Assembly: GCA_033807695.1 (NCBI GenBank)
Contig: CM066301.1
Location: 2,914,001-2,978,000 of the forward strand
Direction: 5' to 3'
From: Daedaleopsis sinensis
Taxonomy: Eukaryota; Basidiomycota; Agaricomycetes; Polyporales; Polyporaceae
DNA length: 64,000 bases
The position numbers and the translations under genes were made by a program. A model generated the notes under the pieces. It had not been told where the DNA came from. It saw nothing but the letters and a program-made list of their open reading frames with translations, and ran no database searches. This document shows, in pieces, positions 11,576 through 23,187 of the stretch (the stretch's first letter is position 1; every line of letters starts with the position of its first letter).

Positions 11576-12235
11576 TCAAGCCTTTTGGGAGCCTGAGCCT
11601 TCTTTAGGGCGGAGGAAGTCGCGGACGGCCTCCTTCGTCAGGTACTTGACACGGAGAGCCTCCAGCAACGCCTTGAGTCGGTCGCGAGTCAGCGCTGGTA
11701 GCGGGGTTCAAGTTCAAGGGAGAATGATGAGACAGGACTCACCGAGAAAGCTGCTGCCAGCTTGCTGCGACCCAACCTCTCGCCAACGGGTATCTCGTCA
11801 CCATCGTCATCCTCAACGCCGACCGCAGGACGGTCCTGTTCTCCCGGCAGAGCGTCGCTGTCGGGGATCTCTTGGCAAGGCGATTCCTCTGGACGCTAGA
11901 GCGTGACAGGAGCGGTGATTAAGGGAATGGTCCGAATTGTGGGTGCGACTCACGTCCGGCTGAGCTCCCAGGATCGGCCGCTCCTTGTAGCGGTTGTCTA
12001 CCGTGGCCTGTGATGTCCGGTAGGTAAGGGAAGATCATGTGAAGACTCGGCGTGCACCTACCATGAGACGGTCCTGAGGATGATGAGAAGCAGCCGCCTT
12101 GCCATACGGGTGAAACCGTTCCAAGAAGCTCGAGCGGTACGCCGGGAGACGCGAAGGGTCGAAGTTGTGAACTTGCGCTTTTGACATCACGAGGGTGAAC
12201 GAGGGGTAGGGCGGGTCGAATCGCCACGTAGGCAT
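11576..12235 (-). CDS. Small hypothetical protein, 158 aa
   Basis: I do not recognise a family. Four exons (12235-12062, 12007-11954, 11895-11743, 11671-11576) join in phase and give MPTWRFDPPYPSFTL at the N-terminus. A basic-aromatic segment around FDPSRLPAYRSSFLERFHPY, an acidic middle (VEDDDGDEIPVG) and a short helical C-terminus (LLEALRVKYLTKEAVRDFL) follow. A downstream Met at 12187 is an alternative start. Consistent phases and donor/acceptor quality argue that it is a real gene. A long polypyrimidine tract on its coding strand lies upstream, as in many fungal promoters. Confidence 0.6.
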
Positions 12236-14130
12236 TGATTGGGTGTATGGAAGGAGAACCGCTCTAGTAGGAACTACGAGAGCGAAATCTGCGCGTAAGG
12301 GAAGCAGACGATGAAAAAGAGCGCTGCGCTGATGTAGTAATGGAATTATGAGCGAAACGAGGGGAAGAGAAAAGAGGGGGGAGAGGGGAGGAGAGGGGAA
12401 GAGAAGGACGAGGATAGAATGGCGGAGAAGGGGGCGAATGAGAGTCCGACGGCCTCCTCCGTCCTCTAAAAAGGAAGACACGACGAGCAATGCGTGAATC
12501 GAGCCGACCCTACAGATACGCACCTGGCTCGCTTGATTGTGTCGCCACCCCAGACCCAGCGCGCCGGGTCCCCCGCTCCCGATCCCGTACTTTCACAGCG
12601 CAAAATGCTTCCGCGAACGTTGGCCGCGATGCCTCAAGACCTGATCACTCTCGTCCACTACCCTTGCTTACGGTATTCGTACATAGCCCACAACTCCGAT
12701 GCGATGAGGGACCAATGAGCTACAGGCAATGCAGGAAGAACAAAGGGTGAGAAAGCGCGACTACTGGTGGATAGTCAACCTGAACCACGTACCGCTTGCA
12801 AGCATAGCAGGTTCATGATCCCCTCAGCACCACTGGATCATGTACCTTCGAGGTTTCTTGTGCTTGATGGACAAGATTCAAGCCTCAGCACAGATCTGAT
12901 ACTCGTGAGTGGAGAGACATCGTGCTCTTCCAACCTCTACTCCTTCGAGCCTCAGTTGAGAAGTGCGGCCCTTCTCACTGGGCTCTTTGGTGGAACACTG
13001 GCACCAGTGCCGTTCAGACAATAGTATTTGAAGACACCGATCAGCCCCGTCTCGCTGATTACGCCCCACAGGCCATCGCACCAGCGAGACGGTCTCTCGT
13101 TCTACTCATCGACAGAGGTCACGTCACCCGTGACAGGAGTCACCAGCGTCAATGAGTCATAAAACGGGGGCGATGGTCATAGTAAGTCTCCCAACTACGA
13201 CCACCACCCTCGCACAAGCGCGATAATAATGCTGAAGTTTACTATGATTGTGTCTGATCATCTAGCCTGCCTCAAGATTGTCACAAGCCATATGTGTGCA
13301 TGAATAGAGCCAAGACAGCCTCAAGTCATAGCCGACAACTCGGCCAAAAACTTGGGTAGCAGTACCCTGTTGACGCAGACAATGCTCGACGAAGACGCAA
13401 TAGTTTGACAAGATGAGGGCCATGAAGAACCAGCAGTAATGTCAAGGGAAGAATCAGCAAGGGACGCACCATGGCAAGAGTGATGAGCTGCACACGCTCC
13501 CGTCCCCCAAACCACGAGTGCTATGAACGACTCGACCACAACGGAAGCTAAGTCTTGATTGAGTTTACGCGATCGTCTGCGTCCTCTACGGCAATACATA
13601 GATGGACTCGTTGAGTGCAACATGACTGGTCGGTCCGCCTCGGAGGCTGGTCAGTGATGTTGGTCTCGCGATGTCGCCATCAGAGTCGATAAGAGTGATT
13701 TTCCCTGCGTGGGCGAATCCAACGTCGTCGAGGGGTCGACCAGAGAGCAGCAGAGGGCAAGGAGGTTGGCCAGACAATTTTCGAACCGCAAATTGTCGAT
13801 CAACGTCGAGTTGTGACCCCTAGACGACGAGCGATAGTGGTTTCGACGAGCCAGAACCTATGATCGTCGAGAGAGGCATGTCGAGCAAGCAGCTGGTGCC
13901 GACGGTATGGACGACGACGGAGGAAGAGATGAGGAACATCAGCCTTGTTTGTGTGGTCACGCAACGCCGCCTGCGTGCAGCCGGTCCGCGACGCGGTTTC
14001 CTCCCCTCCCGCGCCACCCCCCTCCCGCGCTCCCCTCCCATTCGACACAGGGCCATCGTCCCTCTATCATCCACCCACCCTCCGATTTTTCTCTCGTCAA
14101 TCCAGCCTTCTCGTCTTCTAGTGTCACTTG
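12236..14130. other. Long stretch without a supportable gene
   Basis: Apart from the CT tract, I see only short open frames on both strands with no recognised motif, no consistent splice pattern and no clear start context. The region 13970-14110 is strongly C/T-rich on the + strand. It may contain unknown non-coding transcripts or fast-evolving genes that I cannot call. Confidence 0.45.
12358..12413 (-). promoter_or_regulatory. Polypyrimidine (CT) tract upstream of the small gene
   Basis: A nearly pure purine run on the + strand (G/A only for about 50 bases), so C/T-rich on the coding strand of the gene starting at 12235. CT-rich tracts just upstream of transcription starts are common in filamentous fungi. 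The regulatory role is inferred. Confidence 0.45.
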
Positions 14131-14136
14131 ACTTCA

Positions 14137-14860
14137 CGAGCAGACTGTCCATCATGTCCTCGCTCAACTGCTCTACCAGGTCCACTGGTTACACACGCAA
14201 ATCTTCGGGCCTCACTCGTTCTCACTTCCCACCCGACGGGAACAATTCTCCCCCTTCGATGCTCAACTCAAATCGTCCACACCTTGAAGATGGCCAAATT
14301 CTCCCAATCTTCACTCTTCGTCTGTCGTCCTCGCCTTTCCTCCAGATTTGCGGGCTATCTGGAAATTCTCCCTCAACACTGCATCAGCATGGCGACCCCC
14401 AAGACATGCAATACGGCCTCAAGAACGCTGCGAATGTGATTGGAGGGGTCTCGGTGTCTGTTGGTATGCACATCATCGAACCTTCCATCGCTCACTTCCT
14501 TCCTCCTGCTCGCGAGTGCTAGGCTCGCACGTCTGGCATCGCTTGCACCGAGATTGTCGCAGGAGGACTTCTCATCGCCATCTGAAAAGTCTAAACAACC
14601 TCGCCGATGCAAGATGCTCCGATTGTGGTCCATGCTATCATACCCATCGGGATTCAAATGCCCTTCCGACGGATGGTTACGGTTCGAATTGGCCTTACCT
14701 TCGCAACAGTACGCAAGGTCAACGACATCTCGCTTTTTTCCAACATCCAGACCAGTCAGCACGGTTTCGATCTTTTCTATCCCCCTCATCATCACATTCC
14801 GCTCTACCCATCCTCGGGTCTGCATGCGGTGGTCTCATCTAACGTGGCTGGCTTGTAGTA
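14137..14860 (+). pseudogene. Possible decayed protein-coding gene
   Basis: Several stretches look protein-like but sit in different frames. One frame reads LAQLLYQVHWLHTQIFGPHS near 14159. Another reads MQYGLKNAANVIGGVSVSVG near 14406 and, after two stops, HAIIPIGIQMPFRRMVTVRI near 14620. One intron (GTGTCTGT to GTGCTAG) would remove the first stop, but I could not join all pieces in phase. It may be a frameshifted remnant or a real gene with introns I failed to place. No family recognised. Confidence 0.25.
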
Positions 14861-15367
14861 TATTGAAATCCCTCGCTGACAATTCCATCAAATCGAGTTT
14901 TTATACCAACGGGGATCGCGGTTCTACCATGGCATCTTTTTTGACTCCTCGTGCATGTGCATGCAAGAAGAATTTACGGTGATGAGAAACTACTTCAAAG
15001 ATCGAAGCAGAGAATGAATAAATAAATAGGTTGGACTTACTGAAACTTTCCCCGTCATCCTGAACCTCCTCTCCTCCTGCTGTATGCCTTCGCGGACAGT
15101 TTGACACGCGGGATTCTCATCGTTCGACGGATTCTCCGTTGCTATTTCGGTGTTTGAGCACTAGTGGCAGCATATATGCGTGCACGCAGGGGACCTCCGA
15201 GTCTTTCTGCTCAGCGCTCATGGATGGTCGACACCAAGTCGACAAGGTTCAAACTTCTCCTCTCGAGACCTGAGTAGTTGACCGGTCCGACCCTCCGTAC
15301 ATAGTCAAGTACATCATAATCTAGCGCTCGAGTCTTCGCACCTTGGCTCCGACCACGACCTCGAACG

Positions 15368-16459
15368 ATGGCGCACATTACGATCCTCCGCACGTACGCA
15401 GATCCAGAAAGCACCGACCCCAACATCCTCCCGCCGAACATCAAGCTCTGCCACACCGACTTCTCGCTCACCGTCTTCGACCGCTATCCGAAGGCGCACT
15501 TCCACTTCCTCCTCCTGCCCCTCATCCGCCCGCCCCTCCGCGTCGCCGACCTCCGCGACATCTCCTCGGTCCTCCGCCTCCCGCGCGAGCAGGCGAAGGC
15601 GCTCCTGCTGGGCATGAAGCGCGACGCGGCCCAGGTCACGCGCCTCATCGAGGAGGAGATGCTCCAGCAGTACGGGTTCAAGTGGGGCGTGCAGATCGGC
15701 TTCCACGCCGTGCCCTCGCTGGAGTACGTCCCCCGTCCGCTCCAGCACCTCCAGTGTGTGCCGTTTCCTTCCAGACTCATCATTTCCTCCCTCCCTGCTT
15801 TCCTCTTTCACTCTTGCATCTGCTCACATCTGACCCCGCTCGTCTGTGCCCCCTCGCCACCCGTTGGCCGCCCTGGTGGGTATGCGGCTGACTTATTGCG
15901 CGTGGGGTTCGGGGGCACGTACATAGGCACATCCATATGCACATCCTCTCCGACGAGTTCCGCGGCGCTTACATGAAGGCGAAGAAGCACCTGAACTCGT
16001 TCCATCCCAGGCTCGGGTTCTTCCTCCACCTCGACGAGGTGCTCTCGTGGTTCGGGCCCGACATCGAACCCACCTGGTTCGCGATGGTGCGTGCGAGACA
16101 GCTTATGATCTGCCAGTGCAGCTGACCCCGCTTGTGTTCGCGATTGCTCCCAGAAATCCACGATCGACAAGAAAGAGCGCCTGAAGCTCCTGAAGGAAGA
16201 CCTCACCTGCCCGCACTGCGACGAGCCGTACAAGTCCGGGTCTAAGCTGTCCGAGCACTTGGCTAGGCTGTGGAGCAAGCGCGTTCAGGAGCACAAGAAG
16301 AAGGCCGAGCAAGCCGCCGCCGCCGCCGCTGCGGCTAGCGAGCGCAACAAGCGCAGGATCGACGACACCGACGATGGGGAAGAGTCCGACGGTGCTGATC
16401 CTCATCCTGCCAAGAGGCGGGACATCGAGCCTCCTGCAGCGGACGCAGACGCGTCATAG
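15368..16459 (+). CDS. HNT3: Aprataxin-like protein (Hnt3)
   Basis: DNA 5'-adenylate hydrolase of the HIT superfamily that removes AMP from abortive ligation ends during strand-break repair in the nucleus. The HIT domain starts in exon 1 (LCHTDFSLTVFDRYPKAHFH). The catalytic histidine triad HIHMHIL is created exactly across the exon 1-2 junction. The C-terminal zinc finger has Cys-x2-Cys in LTCPHCDEPY and His in SEHLARLW, as in other Hnt3 proteins. An Ala-rich and then basic tail (KRRIDD, AKRRD) may hold a nuclear localisation signal. Exons 15368-15723, 15927-16086, 16154-16459; 273 aa. Confidence 0.9.
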
Positions 16460-16759
16460 CCCCGCACTCACGAATCTTTGCCGTCGTTCCATATGGTCAT
16501 GCATGTCGCTTGTGCACTTTTTGTCTTTTACCCTCGTTCTCTCGAGTCTCGACGCTATTTTACTATTAGATACTATCACGATCTGACGATCTGCACCCTA
16601 GCTTGTCCGCAATGTATATCACCCTCATGTTGTTCTTGTCCGATTGCTCTACACAATCAATGTCTACATTTACTACTCTTGTACATCTTGAGATTTCTGC
16701 TATCATGATATCGTGTCTACATTCGCTTCTCTGGTAGCCGTGCCGACACCACGTCTTTT

Positions 16760-18527
16760 TCAGGCCTCGGGAGCAGGAGCGTCCTTCTTGACCTTGCGAT
16801 TGCGCTCCGCAGAGAGACGGATAGACCAGGTCAACTCGTACGTCTTGCACGCATCTGCGGACACCGCGTCAGCGATTGCTGCAAAGCACTCAAACGTACA
16901 TCACGCACCTTCGAACGAGCTGAGGATCTGGGCGGTCTCCGGGTCCTCCTCAATATCCTCGATGTTGTCAATGAGGACGGAGATCTGGCAGAGCGCGTTA
17001 GCAGGCTTCGACTCAGATCTGCACAGATCATCCTCACCTCGGAGAAGAAGGGATCATCGTCGGGGAACCTGTGGGTCTCCTCGATGTCGCTACCGGGCCT
17101 GCGGATGTAGAGAACAGGCTGGACGTAGGGGTTCACAAGCCTATCCACAGAGATGTCAGCGTCTTCCGCTAGAGGGAAAGCTCGATTGACGGATGCTCAC
17201 TTGAGTTGGTAGCCGTCGGCGTACACCTCCAGCTCGCAGCTGTAGTCGTGGCCCTGGAGAGCCACCAAGTGCGTGAAGCTTCCAACCGCGCCGCTGTCGT
17301 ACTTCCTACAAAGTCCATTGACTCAGCCTCAGCCACTCTCGCACGCACACGGATGGACGGCACGCACCAGGTCGCGGCGGTGACACGCGGGATCCTGTTC
17401 TCCGGCGTGATCGCGGTCTCGTCCACGGACATCTTCGAGAGGTGGCCCGCGTTCTCGTCCCACTCGAGCGAGTGCGCGTTCACGGTCGACATGTCGACCT
17501 CGCCGCCAAAGTAGCGCGAGAGATCGCAGAAGTGCGTGCCCTGCTCGACGATCGGGCCCGCGCTCTTGGACTTGTCCCACCAGTCCGGCTTCGCGATCGC
17601 CTCGTACGCGCACGCGTACCGCGCGATCGTCGCCATCACCGTCAGGTTGTTCTCGTTGATGATCTGCTTCATCATCTGGACCGCGCGCAGGTAGCGCAGC
17701 ATGTACCCGACCGAGCAGAGCGTGCCGCTCTCGCGGATGGACTTGGCCACTGCGAAGGCCTCAGGCAGCTCGCTCGCCGGGCCCGTCGCGGCGGGCTTCT
17801 CGATGAACATCGCGACGCCGGGGAAGTACTTCATGATCTGGGTCTCGATGTCGCGGCCCGACTGGATGGTGCCGCGGAACATGGGGGGCGAGCCGACGAT
17901 GACCGCACGCGGCATGTCCTTCTTGGACATGTTGCGGACGAACTCCTCGAGCGACTTGAACACGCGCGTGTTCTCGTACGCGGAGCGCACGAACGTGTCG
18001 CATTTCTTTTGGAGGACCGCGGTCGCGCGTTCGATGGCGGGGTCGATCAGGGCGACCACCTTCAGGCGCGGACCGAGCTTGCTGTAAACGAGGTCGGCAC
18101 GCGTGCCCTTCGCGAATGCGGTCAGGAGACGGAGACTCACTGTTCGAAACGGAAGGAGTGGTTCCATGGGCCCTCGTCCGAACCTGCGATGACGCACGCC
18201 GGCACCAATTGAACTCTCGCGCACGACACGCGGGGGACGGCCGGTACGCACCGAACATGATGTTGCCTGCGCCGACGAAGACGACGTTGAAGTCGTCGGT
18301 TCCGCCGATGTGCGAGACCCTGGCGCGAACGCGTGCTCTGAGTTCCAAGGGACGCTGATCTGCGCGGCGCGTACTCACTTGTCCATGCGCACTAGCCTGG
18401 AGGGGTCGATGGACGGCCGGCGCGAGTCCACGGTCGACTGCCGCCTCGAGAGCGAGACGGGGGAGTCGAGCGCAGACGGGCGGCGGAAGGAGGTCGGGCT
18501 TGCGAGCTCAGAGGTGCGGCGCGACAT
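16760..18527 (-). CDS. Gfo/Idh/MocA family NAD(P)-dependent oxidoreductase
   Basis: Predicted NAD(P)-dependent dehydrogenase with an N-terminal Rossmann fold and a C-terminal alpha/beta sheet domain; the substrate is unknown, usually a sugar or polyol derivative. Eight exons join in phase to 450 aa: 18527-18379, 18319-18252, 18183-18141, 18081-17368, 17305-17201, 17140-17038, 16984-16909, 16854-16760. The nucleotide-binding stretch FNVVFVGAGNIMFG ends exon 2. The family hallmark EKP with its catalytic Lys appears in AMFIEKPAATGP. VEQGTHFCDLSRYFGG provides the conserved His/Asp of the active site. The first exon is a Ser/Arg/Pro-rich extension of about 50 residues, perhaps regulatory. Cytosolic location is likely. 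Confidence 0.85.
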
Positions 18528-18954
18528 GGTGGTTGCGGGAAGAGAGGTGGTGGGACGGAGTGGGTGATCAGATGGGGGGATATATGGGCGAAGACAGGGC
18601 AGGTGAGCGCAGGAGAAGAGAAGGGGGAAGACGAAACGGCAATGAAGAGCGTCGCTATAAAAGGCGGGGGTGGGGGTCGTGGAGCTGTGGCGAGAGCAGC
18701 TGCCCTGCTTTCCGTTATCCCCCATCGATTTTCTCGCCGAGCGCACTGCACCCTAACGTTCACCTGGCCCGCCCGGATCCCAACCCGAGTGAACCGAGAC
18801 CGGTCTCTCCGCTTTGATTTCCACTCGCACTTTCCTTTGGTATCATCTGTACAAATACACATTCCGACTCCCGCCCCGTATCCAACCTCCGTTGTTCCAT
18901 AATCGCGTCGGACGCGTGTACGAGACCCCGTGCTCGTCTCCAGATGCGCGCAGC

Positions 18955-19767
18955 TCACTCAGATTGTGTCCCCTCCGCCGACCGCCGTGTGCGCGACTCG
19001 AGGTCCTTCTGCTTGCGCTCTGCCGCCTCCAGCCGCTCTGTCATCGCCCGCAGCTCCTCCTTCAGCTTCTCGTTCTGCTCCGCGAGCTTCATCACGTTGC
19101 TCTGCCGCTTTTGAACGCGGTCCATCCTGCACAGTTGCGAGAAGGAAAGTCAGAATCAAAACGCCACATTTCATCCGACAAGACACGAATAAGCGCCCAT
19201 ATGCTCTCCAGGCACAGCGTCTAGTGCACGCACAACACCACACCGTTGAGCGAGAGCAGATGAGACTCACTCCTCAGGTTTCTCCTTCTTGCTTGCTTCG
19301 AGAATCGATTCGAACGTCATCGTGAGGTCGAGGTTAGCCTGGGGCAGGTCGATGTCGAGCCGCGCCGGCTGCGACGGCAGCCGCTCGTGCGTGTGCTCGT
19401 CGAACACATCGTCGTCGTCGTCGTCATCGTCGTAGTAGTAGCCATCGGCCCCATCTGCACCCCGTTGTGACAGCGGTGTGTTCGATCTAGCGATGTTGAG
19501 GTGCGAGCCCCCGGACGGCTCCTTCCTGCACGCACAATGCGCCGGCGGTAGCGTGTGTGAGCGCGCGTCGATCAGTGCGGGGGCGGGACGCACCCGTGTT
19601 GGACATAGTCGTGTTCTGGCCGCCCTGCAGCACTCATGGCTTGCTATCTGAGTTGGACAGACGTGCAGTGGAGGGGGGGCAGAGGGGGGCAACGGGGACG
19701 TGACGGTAGGAGTGTAGGAGGAGATGTCGCTAGTCGACGCGATTCGATTCAATGACATATTGATCAT
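18955..19767 (-). CDS. Hypothetical acidic coiled-coil protein
   Basis: No family recognised. The last exon (19126-18955) encodes a strongly predicted coiled coil with heptad-like pattern (KLAEQNEKLKEELRAMTERL) and a stop at 18955. It joins in phase to the exon ending at 19271, which contains YYYDDDDDDDDVFDEHTHE and then LTMTFESILEASKK. The 5' part is uncertain: an open frame reaches an ATG at 19767, but one or more introns probably interrupt the Pro/Ala/Arg-rich stretch before 19530. The aspartate run is encoded by an expanded GTC/GAC trinucleotide tract near 19400, so length variation among strains is plausible. Confidence 0.55.
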
Positions 19768-20334
19768 GCCCTTGGCCAGCCGGCCGGATGCACCTCTCTC
19801 AGAATCCTTCGTTTGCCGCGTTTCTTTGGCACCGCTTTTCTATAGAACATCTCTAGATCGCCGCCCATTTCATCGCAACTCATCGGAGCAGAGTCGTAAT
19901 GCGGATCCATTATGTGTGTACTCAGTACAGAGGCGTGCAGACGGAAGTATTCGGCATAAAATGGGGGGAGGTTCATGGCTACATGGCATGGTCATGAATT
20001 ACAGCGACAGCAAAGACAGCAAGCACGGCAGAGACTGTCCGAGATGGGAAGCAGTAAGGTATTCCGGTCGTGAAAATTAGCGGGGAGAACGGATAGCGGA
20101 GCTTGGAGGTGGGGGTTGTGAGGCCGGAACAGCGCACCTGCGCGCAGGATACAACACTAATTGAACGATAAGAGTACAGCAACAAGACCGGGGAAGGAGG
20201 AACGTAGAGCCATGGGGGGAATCGGAAGTAACAGTGCGGTGACGGTATGGAAGCATTGCAATGGGGAGGTATCAACGCGGAAGGAACAGAAGAGGACATC
20301 GCAGAGAAAGAGCAGAGAGTCAACAAGGATCGTT
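19768..20334. other. Intergenic, no gene recognised
   Basis: Lies between the 5' end of the coiled-coil gene and the 3' end of the next gene, both on the minus strand. No supported coding frame; it contains the probable promoter of the coiled-coil gene. Confidence 0.5.
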
Positions 20335-22195
20335 CTATGTGACCTCGAGCACAGAGGTCTCGAGAACTCGGAAGTGGGAAGTGTCCTTGCTCAGCTCGGA
20401 CCAACCAACGACTTCGCGCCAGTTCATTTGATTGGCTTCCTTCTCTCCGGCACCGCTGAAGAGACTCAGCTCGTCATCGGTGATCCCACGGTACATGAGG
20501 AACAATCGCGTGAACACGCAGTTCTCTACCGTCACGGATATGTCTATCGCCGCAGCAATCTTGCCGGGGGACATGAACCGATAGGCAATGTTCCGATGTG
20601 AAGAGAAAGCGGCCATGTTGTTGCTGCAGGATGATCAGTTCAGCTGAAACCTGGTATGAGATCGGTGTACGAACTTGATGAACGATGTCCGGGCGAATAG
20701 TGACATCCCGAGTTGGTCGAGGACACGCATAAGATGTGGTACAAAGTCACGGAAGGACATGGCGAATCCGTTCCGAGGGGCGATGAATTCTTGGGGATCG
20801 AGCATTCCTGGCTCGGGTCTGTTTTATAGCGTTTGGTATGATTCTTAATGATGCTGAGGAATTTACTCACATCGCTTCGTAGTAGAGGGACGTCGCGGTC
20901 ATCTCCGTCTCGAAGTGCTCGACAGCACCGCCTGGATGGACCCGCAAGAACCACTTCACTTTGTTCGGATTCTCGGGGACGGGCTCGGCCGGCGGCCAGC
21001 TCACACCCATTTTCCAGAGCGGAGAAAAGGAAAGGATGACATCTGCATACTGTTGTGCGGGGGCCAAGATGCTCAGATGGCATTTGGCTGTGGCAGGTTT
21101 GGCGACCACGGCGAGCTTGTTGATGACACGCGAGTCGACGATCAGATCTGTCGAGACATTTTCGGTGTTTTGGATCCGTGTCCCAGAGAATTCCATCTTG
21201 TGTACGTCCCCGTCGTGCACGATGTCGAGCTTGCCCCAGAACGAGCCGTCAACGGTCGTCCCGTCATCCATTCGCGCCATGTCCAGCTCGTCGGATGTAA
21301 TGGTGGTGTCCAGCGCCACCGTCTGGCCCGGTGCAAGCTCTAGGCTGAACGTACCGGGCATCTCCAACACAGGTGGCGGTCTACATCACTGTTAGAAGAT
21401 CGGGTTACGGCTATCGCATCAAGGAGACTCACGGGGGCGGACTAGTCACGCAAGAAAGTCAGCTCTGGTACTTCCACAGAGTGTCATAAGACTCACGGAG
21501 GCTCATCTGGCGGGGGAGGACTATCACACACGATCTCGACCCGTAGCCCTTGTACTCCCATTATCGCGATTTGGTAGGAGTCCTCGCTTGTCAACTGTAT
21601 GGCCCTCAGTGCAAATCGATACATAGACCGGGGTGAAACTCACATAGATATAAGGACCTGCAACCAACCGCTGGAAACGCGCGCCATGGTGAGCAATACG
21701 AATCGGAATTGATTCGAGCACTCACAGCCGCGTGCAAGGATGCATACTCGATCGGCACCCGCAGCCCAAGCGGGATTTCTGGAGGCGGCTTGACCCACTC
21801 CCGCGCGAGCATGTCCAATTCCTGCGCTACAGTTGAACTCGACGGACTCGAGGCAAGCGAACACTGTGCAAACTCACCGCGTACGAGTTCGGAAGCTGCA
21901 CGCACTACGTGAGTGGCGCAGCTGATATAGCAAGAGTATAGCACTGACCATCCGTACTGTCTCCATCTCCTCGAAGGCAAGGGTAAGGAGCCGTTGTCGT
22001 GTAAGGGCAAGCTGAGCTTGCTGCTGGCGAAGTTCGGTCTCCTTGGGTGTTTTCGGAGTCTTGAACCTGCCCCAGAAGCCGCCTTGCGAGCCAAGGCTCG
22101 CATTCGATGTTCTAATACCATCGGATTGCGGGTGATCAGATAGCTATTGCGCGCGACGATTCACGAAGAATAACTCACGTTGGAGAGAGCAGCAT
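20335..22195 (-). CDS. Hypothetical multi-exon protein of unknown family
   Basis: I do not recognise the family. The start at 22195 gives MLLSPTTSNASLGSQGGFWG after a phase-consistent first intron, followed by a helical segment ETELRQQQAQLALTRQRLL. A segment AREWVKPPPEIPLGLRVPIE is followed by small exons encoding a proline-rich linker (DSPPPPDEPP). A beta-rich region then follows (LEMPGTFSLELAPGQTVAL through FLRVHPGG), and the C-terminal part is MLDPQEFIAPRNGFAMSFRD to the stop at 20335. The frames are clearly coding, with several short introns. The exon set in the middle (21370-21720) is tentative. The beta-sandwich-like region could mediate protein interaction, but that is a guess. Confidence 0.6.
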
Positions 22196-23187
22196 CTTGG
22201 GGACGGAAGGGGGGAAGAGGGAGGAGATGGAGGGCGAGAAGACAAGCGGAAGTGCTATGTATACGGAGGGAGTCAAGAGAGACGAAAAGGGCAAACACGA
22301 GGCGGCGGGAACACGAGGCAGCAAAGATTGAAGCAGAATAAACGGCCTTTGGAGGACAGATGGGTTGAGATAAGTATCACCGATGGCGATAGATAGTCTG
22401 AGGCTGTAGCTCTTCTCCACCAGCCCTTGACCCAGCGTGCTCCGCGCTTCTCGTCGTCGTCGCGCTCGTCGTCCTCGACAGCGAACACGTCCTCGACGCT
22501 CGACAGCCTCGACCGCGGCGGCGCTCGACTCGGACCACGTGCCGGAGGTCCGATACCCCACACCCCGCTTATCGATTCCAACCGCCACAAGCCGCCACAT
22601 CCCTCATCTACCTATGTTACATGTAAACCTCCGCCGAACATACACAGAGGGAGAAAGCTGGGAGAAAGTCAGTGCGCCATAGGTGTTTACCATTTCGAGA
22701 CGTCATACTGAACGCCCCTTCCTGGTAGATGGAACTCTAATCTGGATAGACTACTTATTTAGACACCTGACACATCTAGGCATAGGACAGCAGGCTTTCT
22801 ACGACCAGCATTCGCCGCAGCGACTTAACTGGCCGACTGCGCATGCCTCGGCCTTCAGATCCTTAGATAGTACGCAGTGAGCATTTCGAGCGAGCATTTT
22901 ACCGTGTTGAACAGGTGCTTCTCTCATCAGCGCTGCTTTGAGCGCAACACGACCCTCACGGACCCCCTCTAACTTGTCGCAAGAAGGCTTCCGACACCCA
23001 AGGCGACGCGCCCGCGAAGCAACACAACGATGGCCCAGCATATATCTAGGCGTCGCTCAGTTCTCAACCGCACTTCCACTTCCACTCCTGCTCTAGATCC
23101 ACCTGTATCTTGTAAGTCTTCGCCTTGCGTCGATGCCTGGAAGCTGATTTCTATCGTGTGTTTGATAGCTACGTTCCCGAGTTGAAG
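22196..23187. other. Divergent intergenic region, about 1 kb
   Basis: Separates the divergent genes at 22195 (minus) and 23188 (plus). No supported gene. It presumably holds both promoters. Open frames on the minus strand near 22200-22600 are low-complexity and lack motifs. Confidence 0.5.

Noticed and set aside
11576..12235. DDA1-like ubiquitin-ligase subunit
   Set aside because: The segment FDPSRLPAYRSSFLERFH vaguely recalls the DDA1 N-terminus, but spacing and downstream residues do not match, so I left it unnamed.
17442..18212. Long open frame on the plus strand inside the Gfo/Idh/MocA gene
   Set aside because: Composition artefact (Arg/Leu/Ala/Val-rich) opposite a clearly identified enzyme.
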